Shown here one piece after another: positions 1 to 8,269 of a stretch of DNA of 64,000 nt. The first letter of the stretch is position 1; each line of letters begins with the position of its first letter. The stretch comes from Comamonas sp. B21-038 (GTDB lineage: Bacteria; Pseudomonadota; Gammaproteobacteria; Burkholderiales; Burkholderiaceae_C): NCBI RefSeq assembly GCF_022387135.1, contig NZ_CP092462.1, forward strand, positions 3,596,001-3,660,000, in the 5' to 3' direction. The notes beneath the pieces were generated by a model, which saw only the letters and a list, made by a program, of their open reading frames with translations, was not told the origin of the DNA and did no database searches. Position numbers and translations under genes: made by a program.

Positions 1-668
1 GCAAAGGCGTTATGAAAACGGCGCTCCGCGGCATGGCAATCGTCGAACCAGACGCAGAACGGGATCGTGTATATGAATGGCAACTGCACACCGAATGCCC
101 GCATACGGTGGGGCACATTTCGAGTCCGGCCGATCTTGTACCCATACGCTGACTTCAATACGTAGACCACGCCTGCTAGCGCGCCGGAAGTCGGCTGGCC
201 TATGACTTCTGAGGGGTTCAGCCGCTCTGGTGCTATTCGACTTGTTCTAACCTTCGCCATTCCTTTGGGACGCGTCTCCATCTTTGCGCGATCCCTCAAC
301 TCCAGGAAGTCGAAATGCTGCAGCCAGAGTTCATGCAAGCCGTAGTCCCCGACTTTTTTGGGCGAAAAGCCAAAGGGGCCAGATTGCCAATACCCCCGGC
401 CTTTACCTGTATCGACCCAGATCTGCGCCGTCGTTGGCTTCCAGTTAACGGTTCGGATCTGCCCAACACCGCCGGTAATAGTCCCCAGCCACCTCAACAA
501 CCCGATCTGCGTCACCTCATCGTAAGCGGCGATAGCGATGCCATGGCCGGGAGTGGGGGGAGATGCCTGGTTGGCGAGCGCGGGAGGCAATGTGAACTCT
601 GAGCTTGGCTCCGAAATTGCAACATCTAGGTCACATGGAACTCGCCAGTACTTTGCGGGTGTCAGCAT
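1..668 (-). CDS. T5orf172 / GIY-YIG-like domain protein, partial (C-terminus off the left edge)
   Basis: An open minus-strand frame starts with ATG at 668, preceded by GAGGA eight bases upstream, and runs off the window without a stop (222 codons visible). The visible C-terminal part reads GVVYVLKS, YKIGRTRNVPHRM and then CHAAERRFH, the pattern of the T5orf172/MUG113 family related to GIY-YIG nucleases: a V-Y-V-L strand, a K-I-G-R-T turn and a distal A-E-R-x-F-H helix. The N-terminal 140 residues match nothing I know. T5orf172 proteins are common in phages, plasmids and genomic islands, where a nucleic-acid role is assumed but rarely shown. Its neighbours here are also accessory genes. The ORF and the domain similarity are clear; function is inferred. 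Confidence 0.7.
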   Translation of the reverse strand, partial: MLTPAKYWRVPCDLDVAISEPSSEFTLPPALANQASPPTPGHGIAIAAYDEVTQIGLLRWLGTITGGVGQIRTVNWKPTTAQIWVDTGKGRGYWQSGPFGFSPKKVGDYGLHELWLQHFDFLELRDRAKMETRPKGMAKVRTSRIAPERLNPSEVIGQPTSGALAGVVYVLKSAYGYKIGRTRNVPHRMRAFGVQLPFIYTIPFCVWFDDCHAAERRFHNAF

Positions 669-795
669 CGTTACGTCCTCACTTTCTATGCAATGCACAC
701 ACAGAGCTTGTAGCACCAATGCGGCATTGAATTTCTCCTTTTGATCGTTCTGCGAGCTTGATAGAACGTCCGGGCACAGTCACCATTTTCTGAAG

Positions 796-1242
796 CTATT
801 CAATTTTCCTCTTGAAGTAGACAACTCTTTCAGTTTCCACAAAACCGAGTCTTATGTGCATTTCTTGGCTGATGCGATTCTCAATCGATGTATCAGATGC
901 AAATTCAGAACAGCCCTTTGCGCTTGCCCATCGCATGGCAACGTCCACAAGCGCTCTCGCAACGCCATTGCCTCTTGAACTAGGCTTCACATAAATGCCT
1001 TCCAAGAAGGCAACAGGCGAAGAAATGGTGCCGTTCACGTAGTCTGACCGCACCGATACCTCAATAAGTCCAATGGCAGCATGTTGCTCGTCTCGGGCAA
1101 TGAACTGTCCAAATCGACACTGATCGCTCACGAGTTGCATCATTTCGTTCTGATGCGATTCGATGGATGCATGGGGCCAAAGTGCCATCCGAAGTTCAAG
1201 CCAATCCGGTTGAGCAAATGTCTGTGGAGAGTAAATATTCAT
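796..1242 (-). CDS. Aminoglycoside 6'-N-acetyltransferase-like GNAT protein (AAC(6')-I type)
   Basis: This 148-residue single-domain GNAT enzyme would transfer acetyl from acetyl-CoA to the 6'-amino group of aminoglycosides. It shows the features of the chromosomal AAC(6')-I family: WLELRMALWP near the N-terminus, DYVNGTISSPVAFLEGIYV in the middle, the acetyl-CoA loop RGNGVARALV, then EFASD and the C-terminal GFVETERVVYFK. The ATG at 1242 is chosen because it gives the normal family start; a TTG nine bases upstream (1251) is the alternative. No good Shine-Dalgarno sequence is visible. Family assignment is strong by motif; drug specificity and whether it confers resistance are not known. Confidence 0.8.
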   Translation of the reverse strand: MNIYSPQTFAQPDWLELRMALWPHASIESHQNEMMQLVSDQCRFGQFIARDEQHAAIGLIEVSVRSDYVNGTISSPVAFLEGIYVKPSSRGNGVARALVDVAMRWASAKGCSEFASDTSIENRISQEMHIRLGFVETERVVYFKRKIE

Positions 1243-1517
1243 ACAGATCAAGTATGAACTGAATTTGCTCTAGGAATCTTTGTGAAATTTAGCTTAGATC
1301 TACTGCTAGCCGCTACCGACCGGCCAATATCTCATAGCCACTGATATATCAGAACTGTGCGTTAATCCTCAGCGATTTCATCGATCAGGGTCGCCTTTGC
1401 CGGTCCTTCGCAGCAGAAGCAGGGCAACGACACCGCACCGCGTTGGCTATCCATTTCGCACACATGTCGTTGGCAAACTGAGATTTACACATCCGTGCTG
1501 GCACCTGCCTGCCACAT

Positions 1518-1802
1518 TTAGCTTCGACTTCTCGTCTTCTTGCTAGCAGCGAATAGGTTGCTATCCCGTCTTTCGAGGTATTCCGCAAGGACCTCCAACG
1601 GCGGCACACCGAGAGCCTCAGCGAACTCCACCAGTTCCACAGCATCAATGCGACGCTCGCCTCGCTCGCACTTGGACACAAACGTCTGCGTGTTGCCAAG
1701 CCGCTGTGCCAGCTCCACTTGCGACACGCCCATGCGCTTACGCGTGGAAGTGAGAACGGACAGTAAGAGCTGGTAGTTGGGATTGTGGGTAGAGCGGTAC
1801 AT
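1518..1802 (-). CDS. XRE-family helix-turn-helix regulator
   Basis: A 94-residue Cro/C1-type DNA-binding protein consisting almost only of an HTH_3 domain: RKRMGVSQVELAQRLG, TQTFVSKCERGERRI and DAVELVEFAEALG. The start is placed at ATG 1802; an upstream TTG at 1829 would add nine residues. A perfect inverted repeat lies 45 bases upstream and probably serves as its operator, so autoregulation and control of the divergent membrane-protein gene are likely. There is no sensor domain and no toxin-like partner beside it. It may be the remaining regulator of an island or prophage. Confidence 0.8.
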   Translation of the reverse strand: MYRSTHNPNYQLLLSVLTSTRKRMGVSQVELAQRLGNTQTFVSKCERGERRIDAVELVEFAEALGVPPLEVLAEYLERRDSNLFAASKKTRSRS

Positions 1803-1846
1803 GATGCATGGACATAAATCTGCGCCCAAGTTAAAGTCCGTTCTGG

Positions 1847-1867
1847 AATAGTCTGAAATGGACTATT
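1847..1867. promoter_or_regulatory. Palindromic operator candidate for the XRE regulator
   Basis: AATAGTC and GACTATT form a perfect 7-bp inverted repeat around a 7-base spacer. A further half-site (AAAGTCC) lies at 1833-1839. The site is between the divergent XRE gene (start 1802) and the small membrane protein gene (start 1954). XRE proteins usually bind such sites as dimers; binding here is inferred. Confidence 0.5.
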
Positions 1868-1953
1868 TCTGTACCCAAACCGCCCTCTGAATGCCTACAA
1901 GCACGCCACCCGCGAGTCCGCATTTATGCATCAACCTGAAAGGATTCATTGCC

Positions 1954-2274
1954 ATGGAGCACGAGCACAAGCGCCTTGTCGTGACCGATGAAGCCGTCAG
2001 TTCAACGCTGTTGGTTGAATGTCGTATCGAAGCCAAAGGGCTTGAACCCTCTGGTCGTGAAGTAGATGAGCAGGATGATGCAGGCATACACAAACAGGCG
2101 CCGCGCCGGTTCAGGCCAGTACAGCTATGGATCTGTTTGCTGTTCTTCGTTGAAGGAATGTTGGGACTGTTTGTCGTTGGCTGGCCGGCGCTGATTCTTT
2201 GCGTTCTGGGAACCTTGTATATGGCATGGGTGGCCAAGCGGTCTAATGCGCCAGCAAGTGAGAACATGAATTGA
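1954..2274 (+). CDS. Small two-helix membrane protein of unknown function
   Basis: A 106-residue protein with a charged, probably cytoplasmic N-terminal 60 residues followed by two closely spaced hydrophobic segments (LWICLLFFVEGMLGLFVV and ALILCVLGTLYMAWV) and a short polar tail. ATG 1954 is chosen because AAGGA lies ten bases upstream; an in-frame ATG at 1891 would add 21 residues of poor quality. I do not recognise the family. It is divergent from the XRE gene across the palindrome and directly precedes the remains of a ZIP transporter gene. Possibly an island gene. Confidence 0.5.
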   Translation: MEHEHKRLVVTDEAVSSTLLVECRIEAKGLEPSGREVDEQDDAGIHKQAPRRFRPVQLWICLLFFVEGMLGLFVVGWPALILCVLGTLYMAWVAKRSNAPASENMN

Positions 2275-2289
2275 GGCGGGCTGGAATAA

Positions 2290-2789
2290 CAATCGCCTGC
2301 CCACAAGGGCAAGGCATTCAAACGATTGACACCGCCCATGCCCGGCAGCTGCGCCGCACTTGGCTCTTTGTGTTTGCAATCATCCTGCACAACCTGCCCG
2401 AAGGCCTGGCCATTGGCGTGGGCTACGCCGGCAATGAAGGCATGCGCGCCAATGCGCTCGCTATCGGCATCTCCATCCAGGATGTCCCCGAAGGCTTTGT
2501 CGTCGCCGCCGCGCTGCTGGCCGTCGGCTACAGCCGAGGCTTCTCCGTCCTGCTGAGCATCGCCTCCGGCCTGGTCGAACCCCTGGGCGCCGTCGCCGGC
2601 GCCGCCATCATCGGCAGCTCCGCTCTGCTCCTCCCCTGAGGCCTGGGCTTCGCCGCCAGCGCCATGCTCTTCATCATCAGCCACGAAATCATCCCGGAAT
2701 CGCACCGCAAGGGGCATGAGTTTTTTGCGACGACGGGGTTGATGGTGGGGTTTGTTTTGATGATGGTGTTGGATACGGGTTTGGGGTGA
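2290..2789 (+). pseudogene. ZIP-family (ZupT-like) metal transporter remnant
   Basis: The frame encodes the C-terminal half of a ZIP divalent-metal permease: HNLPEGLAIGVG (the metal-binding helix-4 signature), then IQDVPEGFVVA and, further on, SHEIIPESHRKGHE. The N-terminal helices are missing. An in-frame TGA at 2637-2639 interrupts the protein (LLLP, stop, GLGFAASAMLF), and the same frame then continues to TGA at 2787-2789. Truncation plus an internal stop make a working transporter unlikely. The 5' boundary is approximate because the join with foreign DNA is not marked. It looks like a core gene destroyed when the accessory segment to its left was acquired. Confidence 0.75.
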
Positions 2790-2818
2790 GGGGGAGCACG
2801 GTCAGCAGTTTGTCTAGG

Positions 2819-2998
2819 ATGCATGCCGGTTTGGCGAGGAGCGCTCTCAAGCGCTGTGGCGAGGCCAGTAAACGCGTACGAGGTGCTTGGCGCAGGGGCG
2901 AGTGGCGCAAATTGGGACGCTATGGAATCTGCTTTGGAATCGCCATCCTGTTGGTCTTTGCCTGCTTGAACCTGCTTACTATTCAAACAATTTTGTAG
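2819..2998 (+). CDS. Possible small membrane peptide (weak)
   Basis: A 59-codon frame with a basic N-terminus and one C-terminal hydrophobic helix (YGICFGIAILLVFACLNLL). A GTG at 2786 would extend it. There is no clear ribosome site, no recognised family and no conserved neighbour, so this may be a chance frame. It is listed because nothing else explains 2790-3088. Confidence 0.25.
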   Translation: MHAGLARSALKRCGEASKRVRGAWRRGEWRKLGRYGICFGIAILLVFACLNLLTIQTIL

Positions 2999-3088
2999 GT
3001 TCGTGGCTGGATAGGCCGTAGATCCAGACGTCCCAACGCTCAACTGCTGAACACATTTTCTGCAGGGCAAAGGGGTCATCCAGAGTGA

Positions 3089-4815
3089 TCAGTCTGTCTT
3101 TTTTGGTGAGGAGGCTCGAGTGAGCTCACCTTCTAACCAATTGCCCGTAAAGAAATGCTTAATTATTGCTCCAAGCTTCGGTACGCTAGTGTCCTCTGAG
3201 ATAGCACAGCAAGCGTCAATGAAATGCTGCGTCGCAGATCCAAAGTGCTTGTCGTATGTTTCGCGTTGTAGACACATTTTTATCATTTGGGGCATGAATA
3301 CACGCAGGGTTCCAGAGTCCATGGTTCGAATAGACACGTCGAAATCTGCGCAAGTGGCTCTCTTCATTGCAACCTGTTGTCGTGTGCCCCATGTCTTATG
3401 GCTGTTGATGAACATGCACGCATCAACCACAGTGGCGCGTTCTTGGACCTTCACACTAACTCTATCGACTACATCTTTGATTGCAGGATGAACCCTCCTG
3501 CTAAATGGATTGTCATCACCTATATCAGTGTGCTCCGCAGCTTCGAAGGCAGATGTCCAAGCCTCAATAATCGCGTCACCCAGAGGCCGACCACCTGGCA
3601 TTTGGGAGAGGGTTTCGGAGAGTTGAGTCACTAGGTATGGATCGAGTAAGTTCGAACTGCCAACAAGTTTTTCAGCCTCAGCGAGAAGCTCCGCGTCACT
3701 CAATTGGTGCTCCCAAAACGCGCGCTCCATGAATGCATTTGCCGCAGAATTCGCATGCATCGCCTCCCTCTCGGCGACGAATCGGTCAACGATGGTCTGC
3801 ACTTGCTCAGCACTGAAAAGCCCTGATTCTAGAAAGTCAATAAGCACACTCTCAAATTCGCCACATACATAAATCCGAAGCTGCTCCATCAGCAAGCGCC
3901 AACCGTCCTCCTTCCTCTCTTGCTCGGACGGCGCAGTGTTTTCATCCCGGAAGTGACGTCTCCAGTCAGGGTTTGACGCATTTAGCGCGAACTGGAAGTC
4001 TGGACCGTCATGAATTCCACGGTAATGAATAGCTGAAAAAGGACAATCGATGGCACCACCCGAGCCTGGACTGCTGAAGTCAAGTCTCGGTTATTTAAGA
4101 TGAGGTTTGCGATCTTCACGATCTTGCTTACGATGCGTATGTTCGTAAGTTCGCAGATTGAGATCGCACTCTTCAGTGCTTCGGCATATTTTGTCGGCGT
4201 CAGTTTGATAGCGATAGAGAAGGCCTCTGCAGGCGAAGTCGACAGCCTGACTTCCTCATCTATGACCTTTTCACGGAAGGTCGACCAGAGCTCTGTCTGG
4301 TCGCCATCCGTTGATAGCTGGTCGTCATTGAGTAGCAAGATGAATCGCGCACCAAACTGTTGCGAGTAGTCGTCGATAAAGCCTAGTACCTCGTCGATGC
4401 CTAGGTTAGAGTGCTTGCGCTCAATGTCATCGATGACAATGAACTTGTCTCGACACACGACCGGTGCCATCAAAACCACATTGAGGTCTTTGAGGGCAGC
4501 CATCGACTTATAGTGCTCTGAGGCTACATTCACGCCCGCTTTATACAAACTCTTGAGCAAGTCGAGTACGCCGCCGTGAGATTCGATGTTGGGAATAGCG
4601 GATTCGATTAGCTTGCGCTTTATTTGGTCTACGCTGGAGAGGCCGAACAGCGACACATATAACGCCTTCTTGACTTCGTCTTTTCTTGATTCGCTCTGAA
4701 TTTCTTTCCAAAGGTAAGTCTTGCCAGTGCCCCATTTGCCCGACAGCGCGATGACCTTGTTATCGTCACACTTAAGCAAATAGTTCAACCGCTCCTTCGT
4801 TTTTGCTAGAGACAT
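3089..4815 (-). pseudogene. KAP-type P-loop NTPase, interrupted by a single frameshift
   Basis: Two frames form one gene. The first part (4815 to about 4040) starts with ATG behind AGGAGG and has Walker A GKWGTGKT (residues 26-33) and Walker B FIVIDDIER (125-133), typical of KAP/P-loop NTPase-fold proteins often found in defence or mobile loci. As it stands this frame shifts out of register and ends at TAA near 3982. Adding one T to the five-base T tract (five A on the plus strand, 4036-4040) restores a continuous frame through about 3895 to the stop at 3089, giving exactly 576 codons. The C-terminal half has no recognised domain. The cause could be true inactivation, slippage at the homopolymer or a sequencing error. 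Function is unknown; an antiphage role is only an inference from family and context. Confidence 0.75.
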
Positions 4816-5340
4816 GCTCCCTCCTATATGAACGCGAAGTGGCTGCTTCCATCGTTCTAAAATTTGCTCTGGGGCTGTGTGCCTCACTGATGTCGACTTC
4901 CCTACCCACGTCAATCCACGAGCAACTTGCGTCGTCATTCGAAAAGCAGCTCGCTCCAGCAGTGCAAAGGCGGACCTCTAACAGACCTACGTTTGGCCTC
5001 GCACATGGTCCGTAGAGCATTCGGAGCGCTGTGGGCATTTTCAGCCGTGAGCGATCATCCTAACCTTGGATACTCGCATGACACTTCCGTATAACTTCAT
5101 GGAACAGTGGGCCACCATTACGCCGTCTGAGCAAACCAACCTCTTGTGCCATCGATATCGGTCTTTTCTGTCAGAAAAATGATTTTCAAGGCCGCTAGCT
5201 CACTTTGCACCATTTCTTCCCGGAACTTTCCATTTATCGCGCCCCACTCTCTCTTTATCTCACTTCCATTGATCCAAGGCTTGCGGCTTACGATTCGTCA
5301 TCGCTCATCACCCCAATCCCCCCACAACCCCAAAGCTTAT
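4816..5340. other. Gene-poor stretch upstream of the KAP NTPase
   Basis: No convincing gene is seen. A minus-strand frame of about 60 codons (5297 to TAA at 5118) has protein-like composition (EWGAINGKFREE, IIFLTEKTDIDG) but no upstream start codon, so it may be a gene fragment. The stretch nearest 4815 should hold the NTPase promoter; none is obvious beyond a TTGACG hexamer. Confidence 0.4.
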
Positions 5341-5370
5341 TTGCGAATGATTCTCAATTGAGCGTATACT
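5341..5370 (+). promoter_or_regulatory. Sigma-70-like promoter overlapped by a Fur-box-like site
   Basis: TTGCGA (5341-5346) and TATACT (5365-5370) are separated by 18 bases. The spacer contains AATGATTCTCAATT, which matches the hexameric GATAAT-type pattern of Fur boxes (compare AATGATAATCATT). A Fur dimer bound here would cover the promoter, so transcription should rise in iron starvation. No protein gene follows; the first ATG (5377) is closed after two codons. Confidence 0.55.
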
Positions 5371-5376
5371 GCACCC

Positions 5377-5449
5377 ATGGCGTAGCAATTGCGGCTACTC
5401 CAAGGTTCATCGTGGGGCGACTTACCGGAACTGTCCGGAAGTCGTTTTT
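5377..5449 (+). ncRNA. Candidate Fur-regulated small RNA (about 73 nt)
   Basis: Transcription from the adjacent promoter would begin near 5377 and stop at the terminator ending at 5449. The short RNA would contain a 5' hairpin (GTAGC pairing with GCTAC), an unpaired stretch with CTCC that could pair with Shine-Dalgarno sequences, and an 11-bp terminator stem with a U tail suitable for Hfq. Position and logic resemble RyhB, PrrF and NrrF, iron-sparing sRNAs repressed by Fur, but the sequence is not one I recognise. It lies beside a siderophore-uptake operon. All functional statements are inference. Confidence 0.45.
5418..5449 (+). terminator. Rho-independent terminator of the candidate sRNA
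   Basis: CGACTT-A-CCGGA and TCCGG-AAGTCG form an 11-bp stem with one bulged A and an ACTG loop, followed by TTTTT. It lies about 75 bases after the Fur-overlapped promoter and after no protein gene. Confidence 0.65.
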
Positions 5450-5628
5450 GCCAGCCAATGGTTCACACTAGCCACGCATTTTTTTGCGATGAACACCGGC
5501 TTCGATAGCGCCATTGCAGCGCAGCGATCCAGTCTCTGACAGCGCCTTTGCCCCCTGCCCTGCCAATGGTTGGCAAGCAAGCACCACCAGGCCTTCTGTC
5601 CACCCTCCCCTGATCTCTCTATCCATAC

Positions 5629-5651
5629 ACATGCCCAGGGCATGTTTTTTT
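5629..5651 (+). terminator. Second plus-strand terminator-like hairpin
   Basis: ACATGCC pairs with GGCATGT around a CAG loop and is followed by a run of T. It could stop read-through from the small RNA promoter or end a longer form of about 275 nt. No gene lies between it and the first terminator. Confidence 0.45.
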
Positions 5652-5710
5652 GCGTCTGCACATTGCATCGCTTTGACTGCATCTGCACGCTTCAGACCAA
5701 GCCTGCCCAA

Positions 5711-5755
5711 CAAAAAAGCCCAGATCCCCCTGCCAACGGCAGCAGCGACCTGGGC
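5711..5755 (-). terminator. Terminator of the siderophore-uptake operon
   Basis: Read on the minus strand, GCCCAG and CTGGGC enclose a nested CTGCC/GGCAG hairpin and are followed by TTTTTTG. It lies about 60 bases after the stop of the TonB-dependent receptor, the last gene of the operon. Confidence 0.65.
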
Positions 5756-5812
5756 CTACTCAGCACACCCACCGCAGCGGCAAGCGCTGCAGCGGGCTAG
5801 CTACTAACTTAA

Positions 5813-8083
5813 TTAAAAATCCACCGACGCCGACAGCGCAAAGGTGCGCGGCGCGCCCAGCGCCAGGCTGGACAGTTGGGGCATGCCCCAGTACGACTTG
5901 TTGGTGGCATTCAGGACCGAAGCGCGCAGGGTGACAGGCTTATCCGCCACCTTGGTGCTGTAGCGGGCGCCCAGGTCATAGGTGGTGCGGCCGGCGGCCC
6001 AGAGGCTGTTGTCGGCGCTGATGTATTGGCGGGATACGGCGGTGGCATTGGCGTTAAGGGACAGGCCTTGCACGCCGGGGACATCCCACTCCGCACCCAG
6101 CTTGCCCTGCCACTTGGGCGTGCCGGTGGCGAGCTTGCCTTGGTTGACGCCGCCAGCGGTTTGCGTCAGCTTGGGCGCGGTGTAGGCCACGCCGCCCATC
6201 AGGCGCAGGCCGTGCATGGCGTTGCCGAAGAAGCTCCACTCAATGCCACGGTTGCGCTGCTCGCCGCCGAACGAGTAGACGTTGGTGACTGGGTCGGTAT
6301 AGCTGCTGGGCCGGGTGATTTCAAACACGCTGACGGTATGGGCGAAGTCGCCCAGGTCGAGCTTGAGGCCCATCTCCTTTTGCTTGCTCTTGTACGGCGC
6401 AAACACTTCGCCGGCGTTGGCGGCGGTCATCGGTGCGGTGGCGCCCTGGCTCAGGCCTTCGATGTAGTTGGCGTAGAGCGAGAGGTTGTCCGTGGCCTTG
6501 ACCAGCAGCGCAGCGGCGGGCGAGGTGGCGCTTTCGTCATAGCGCGAGGTGCGCGCGCCCGAGGTGATGCTGTAGGTGTCGCTGATCACCTGCTGGCGGC
6601 GCACGCCCAGGGTCAGCTGCACGCGGTCTTGTGCCATCAACAAGGTATCGGCGATGCCATAGCTGGCCAGGCGCACCTCGGTGTGTGAGATGTGGGGGGC
6701 GACAAAGTCGGCCGCAGGGCCCCATACCGGGTTGTAGAGGTTGGTAGTCCAGTCGGCGCCGGGCACGCTGCGGCGGCCGTAGTCGTTTTGCTTGTGCGCG
6801 TAGTGCGTGGCATTGATGGCCCACTGGTGGCCCACGGCGCCGGTCTGGGTGCGGCCCTTGATGCCGACCTCGCCCGACTGCTTTTTGACATCAAAGGCGA
6901 GCTGGCCCATCGTGGTGCGGAAGTCGCCTGCGGTGTTCAGCACCAGGGCCGACATGGCGCCGTTGTACTGGTAGTCGGTCTTGCTCATGCCAAAGGCGGC
7001 ATAGGCCATGACCTGGTCGTTCAGGTCGTACTCGCCGCGCAGAATGGCGGCCTTGTCCTTGGTGCGCACGGTGGACCAATCGGGGTTCAGCAAGGTATCG
7101 CCCTTGGGCACCTTGGGGATGGGCAAGCCGGGCGACAGGCTGATGCCCCGGTTGACGCCGTTGACCCGGTCGTCGCTGGCATAGAAGTCGGCCGACAGGC
7201 GGGCGCGGTCACCACGCCAATCCAGCGCCAGCGATGCAAGCTGCACCTTCTTTTGCTGGTCCTGGATGGAGCCATCGCCATCGCGGTAGACGCCGTTGAA
7301 GCGCACGCCCAGTTGCTGGCGGTCGCCAAAGCGGCGGCCCATGTCCAGGTGGCCGCCAAATTGCGAATCGGACATGTAGGTGGTGGTAAAGCGGGTCAGC
7401 GGATCGTTGCCGGCGCGCTTGGGCACCAGGTTGACGGCACCGCCCACCGAGCCGCCCGGCGGCATGCCGTTGAGCAGCGCCGATGGGCCCTTGAGCACTT
7501 CAATGCGCTCAAACATCTCGGGCGAGGTGCGGTAGTACGGCGCCATGCCGTAGAGGCCGCCAAAGGTCATGTCGGTGGAGCTCGACGAGAAGCCCCGGAT
7601 CGAATAGTTCTCGGCCCAGGCGCCCGATACGCCGTTGCTGAACACGGTCGGGTCGGTCGCGGCAATCACATCGGTGATGTTCTGCGCCTGGCGGTCTTCG
7701 ATGTACTTCTCGGTGTAGCCGATGGTGCTGAACGGCGTCTCCATGAAGTCCTTGTCGCCCAGCAGGCCCACGCGGCCGCCGGTGGTGACCTGGCCGCCGG
7801 CGTAGGGCGCTGCGACCTGGGCGGCTTTTTCTTGCACCGTTATGGGTGCCAGGGTGACGGCGTTGTCTGCCGCTGCTGCCGGCTCGGCCGCGCTGCTGGT
7901 TTGTGCGTTGGCCAGCGGCGCTGCGACCAGCATGGCGCCAATGGTCAGGCCCAGCAGCACTTGCGGGCTGAGGGGGTTGAGCGCGCTGCGGCGCAGTGCA
8001 AACGGGGCCGCATGCTGGGCGGCGGGCCGTGCGCCGCGCAGGGCGCTGGCAGCACGGTGCTGGGGGTGAAGGCGTTCTCGCAT
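5813..8083 (-). CDS. TonB-dependent siderophore receptor
   Basis: A 756-residue outer-membrane gated channel for a ferric siderophore. An extended N-terminus precedes the Sec signal (LLGLTIGAMLVAAPLANA), then a TonB-box-like TLAPITVQ, the plug domain (ENYSIRGFSSSS, MFERIEVLKGPSALLNGMPPGGSVGGAVNLVPKR) and a 22-strand barrel ending in the C-terminal Phe needed for outer-membrane insertion. The plug matches the FhuE/FpvA/FoxA-like siderophore receptor class. The ATG at 8083 has AAGGA seven bases upstream. It is the last gene of a seven-gene operon and is followed by a terminator. There is no N-terminal signalling domain, so it is unlikely to drive its own FecI-type sigma factor. Substrate is unknown; no siderophore synthesis genes are in the window. 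Confidence 0.92.
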   Translation of the reverse strand: MRERLHPQHRAASALRGARPAAQHAAPFALRRSALNPLSPQVLLGLTIGAMLVAAPLANAQTSSAAEPAAAADNAVTLAPITVQEKAAQVAAPYAGGQVTTGGRVGLLGDKDFMETPFSTIGYTEKYIEDRQAQNITDVIAATDPTVFSNGVSGAWAENYSIRGFSSSSTDMTFGGLYGMAPYYRTSPEMFERIEVLKGPSALLNGMPPGGSVGGAVNLVPKRAGNDPLTRFTTTYMSDSQFGGHLDMGRRFGDRQQLGVRFNGVYRDGDGSIQDQQKKVQLASLALDWRGDRARLSADFYASDDRVNGVNRGISLSPGLPIPKVPKGDTLLNPDWSTVRTKDKAAILRGEYDLNDQVMAYAAFGMSKTDYQYNGAMSALVLNTAGDFRTTMGQLAFDVKKQSGEVGIKGRTQTGAVGHQWAINATHYAHKQNDYGRRSVPGADWTTNLYNPVWGPAADFVAPHISHTEVRLASYGIADTLLMAQDRVQLTLGVRRQQVISDTYSITSGARTSRYDESATSPAAALLVKATDNLSLYANYIEGLSQGATAPMTAANAGEVFAPYKSKQKEMGLKLDLGDFAHTVSVFEITRPSSYTDPVTNVYSFGGEQRNRGIEWSFFGNAMHGLRLMGGVAYTAPKLTQTAGGVNQGKLATGTPKWQGKLGAEWDVPGVQGLSLNANATAVSRQYISADNSLWAAGRTTYDLGARYSTKVADKPVTLRASVLNATNKSYWGMPQLSSLALGAPRTFALSASVDF

Positions 8084-8269
8084 GCCTGGTTCCTTAGAAG
8101 TTATGACTACAAAAAAGCAAGGGTGGCGCGCTGGCGGGCGCCGGTGCTTGGCGCACGGCGGTGCCTAGCGCAATGCGCCTGGAGGTTTTTTGGCTGGGTC
8201 GGAACCTGGCTACAACGGGAGGGGAAAAGCGAAGCTGGGTCTGGTGGCTGGCTGACGGCTGGCTAGCGA

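Noticed and set aside
1385..1699. Arg/Cys-rich minus-strand frame overlapping the XRE gene
   Set aside because: Overlaps a clear HTH gene in another frame and shows no domain or ribosome site.
2528..3079. Minus-strand frame over the ZIP remnant
   Set aside because: Pro/Ser-rich, no motif, antisense to a recognisable ZIP sequence.
6692..8266. Long plus-strand frame opposite the TonB receptor
   Set aside because: Shadow frame with Gly/His/Val bias; the receptor on the other strand is complete with signal, plug and C-terminal Phe.
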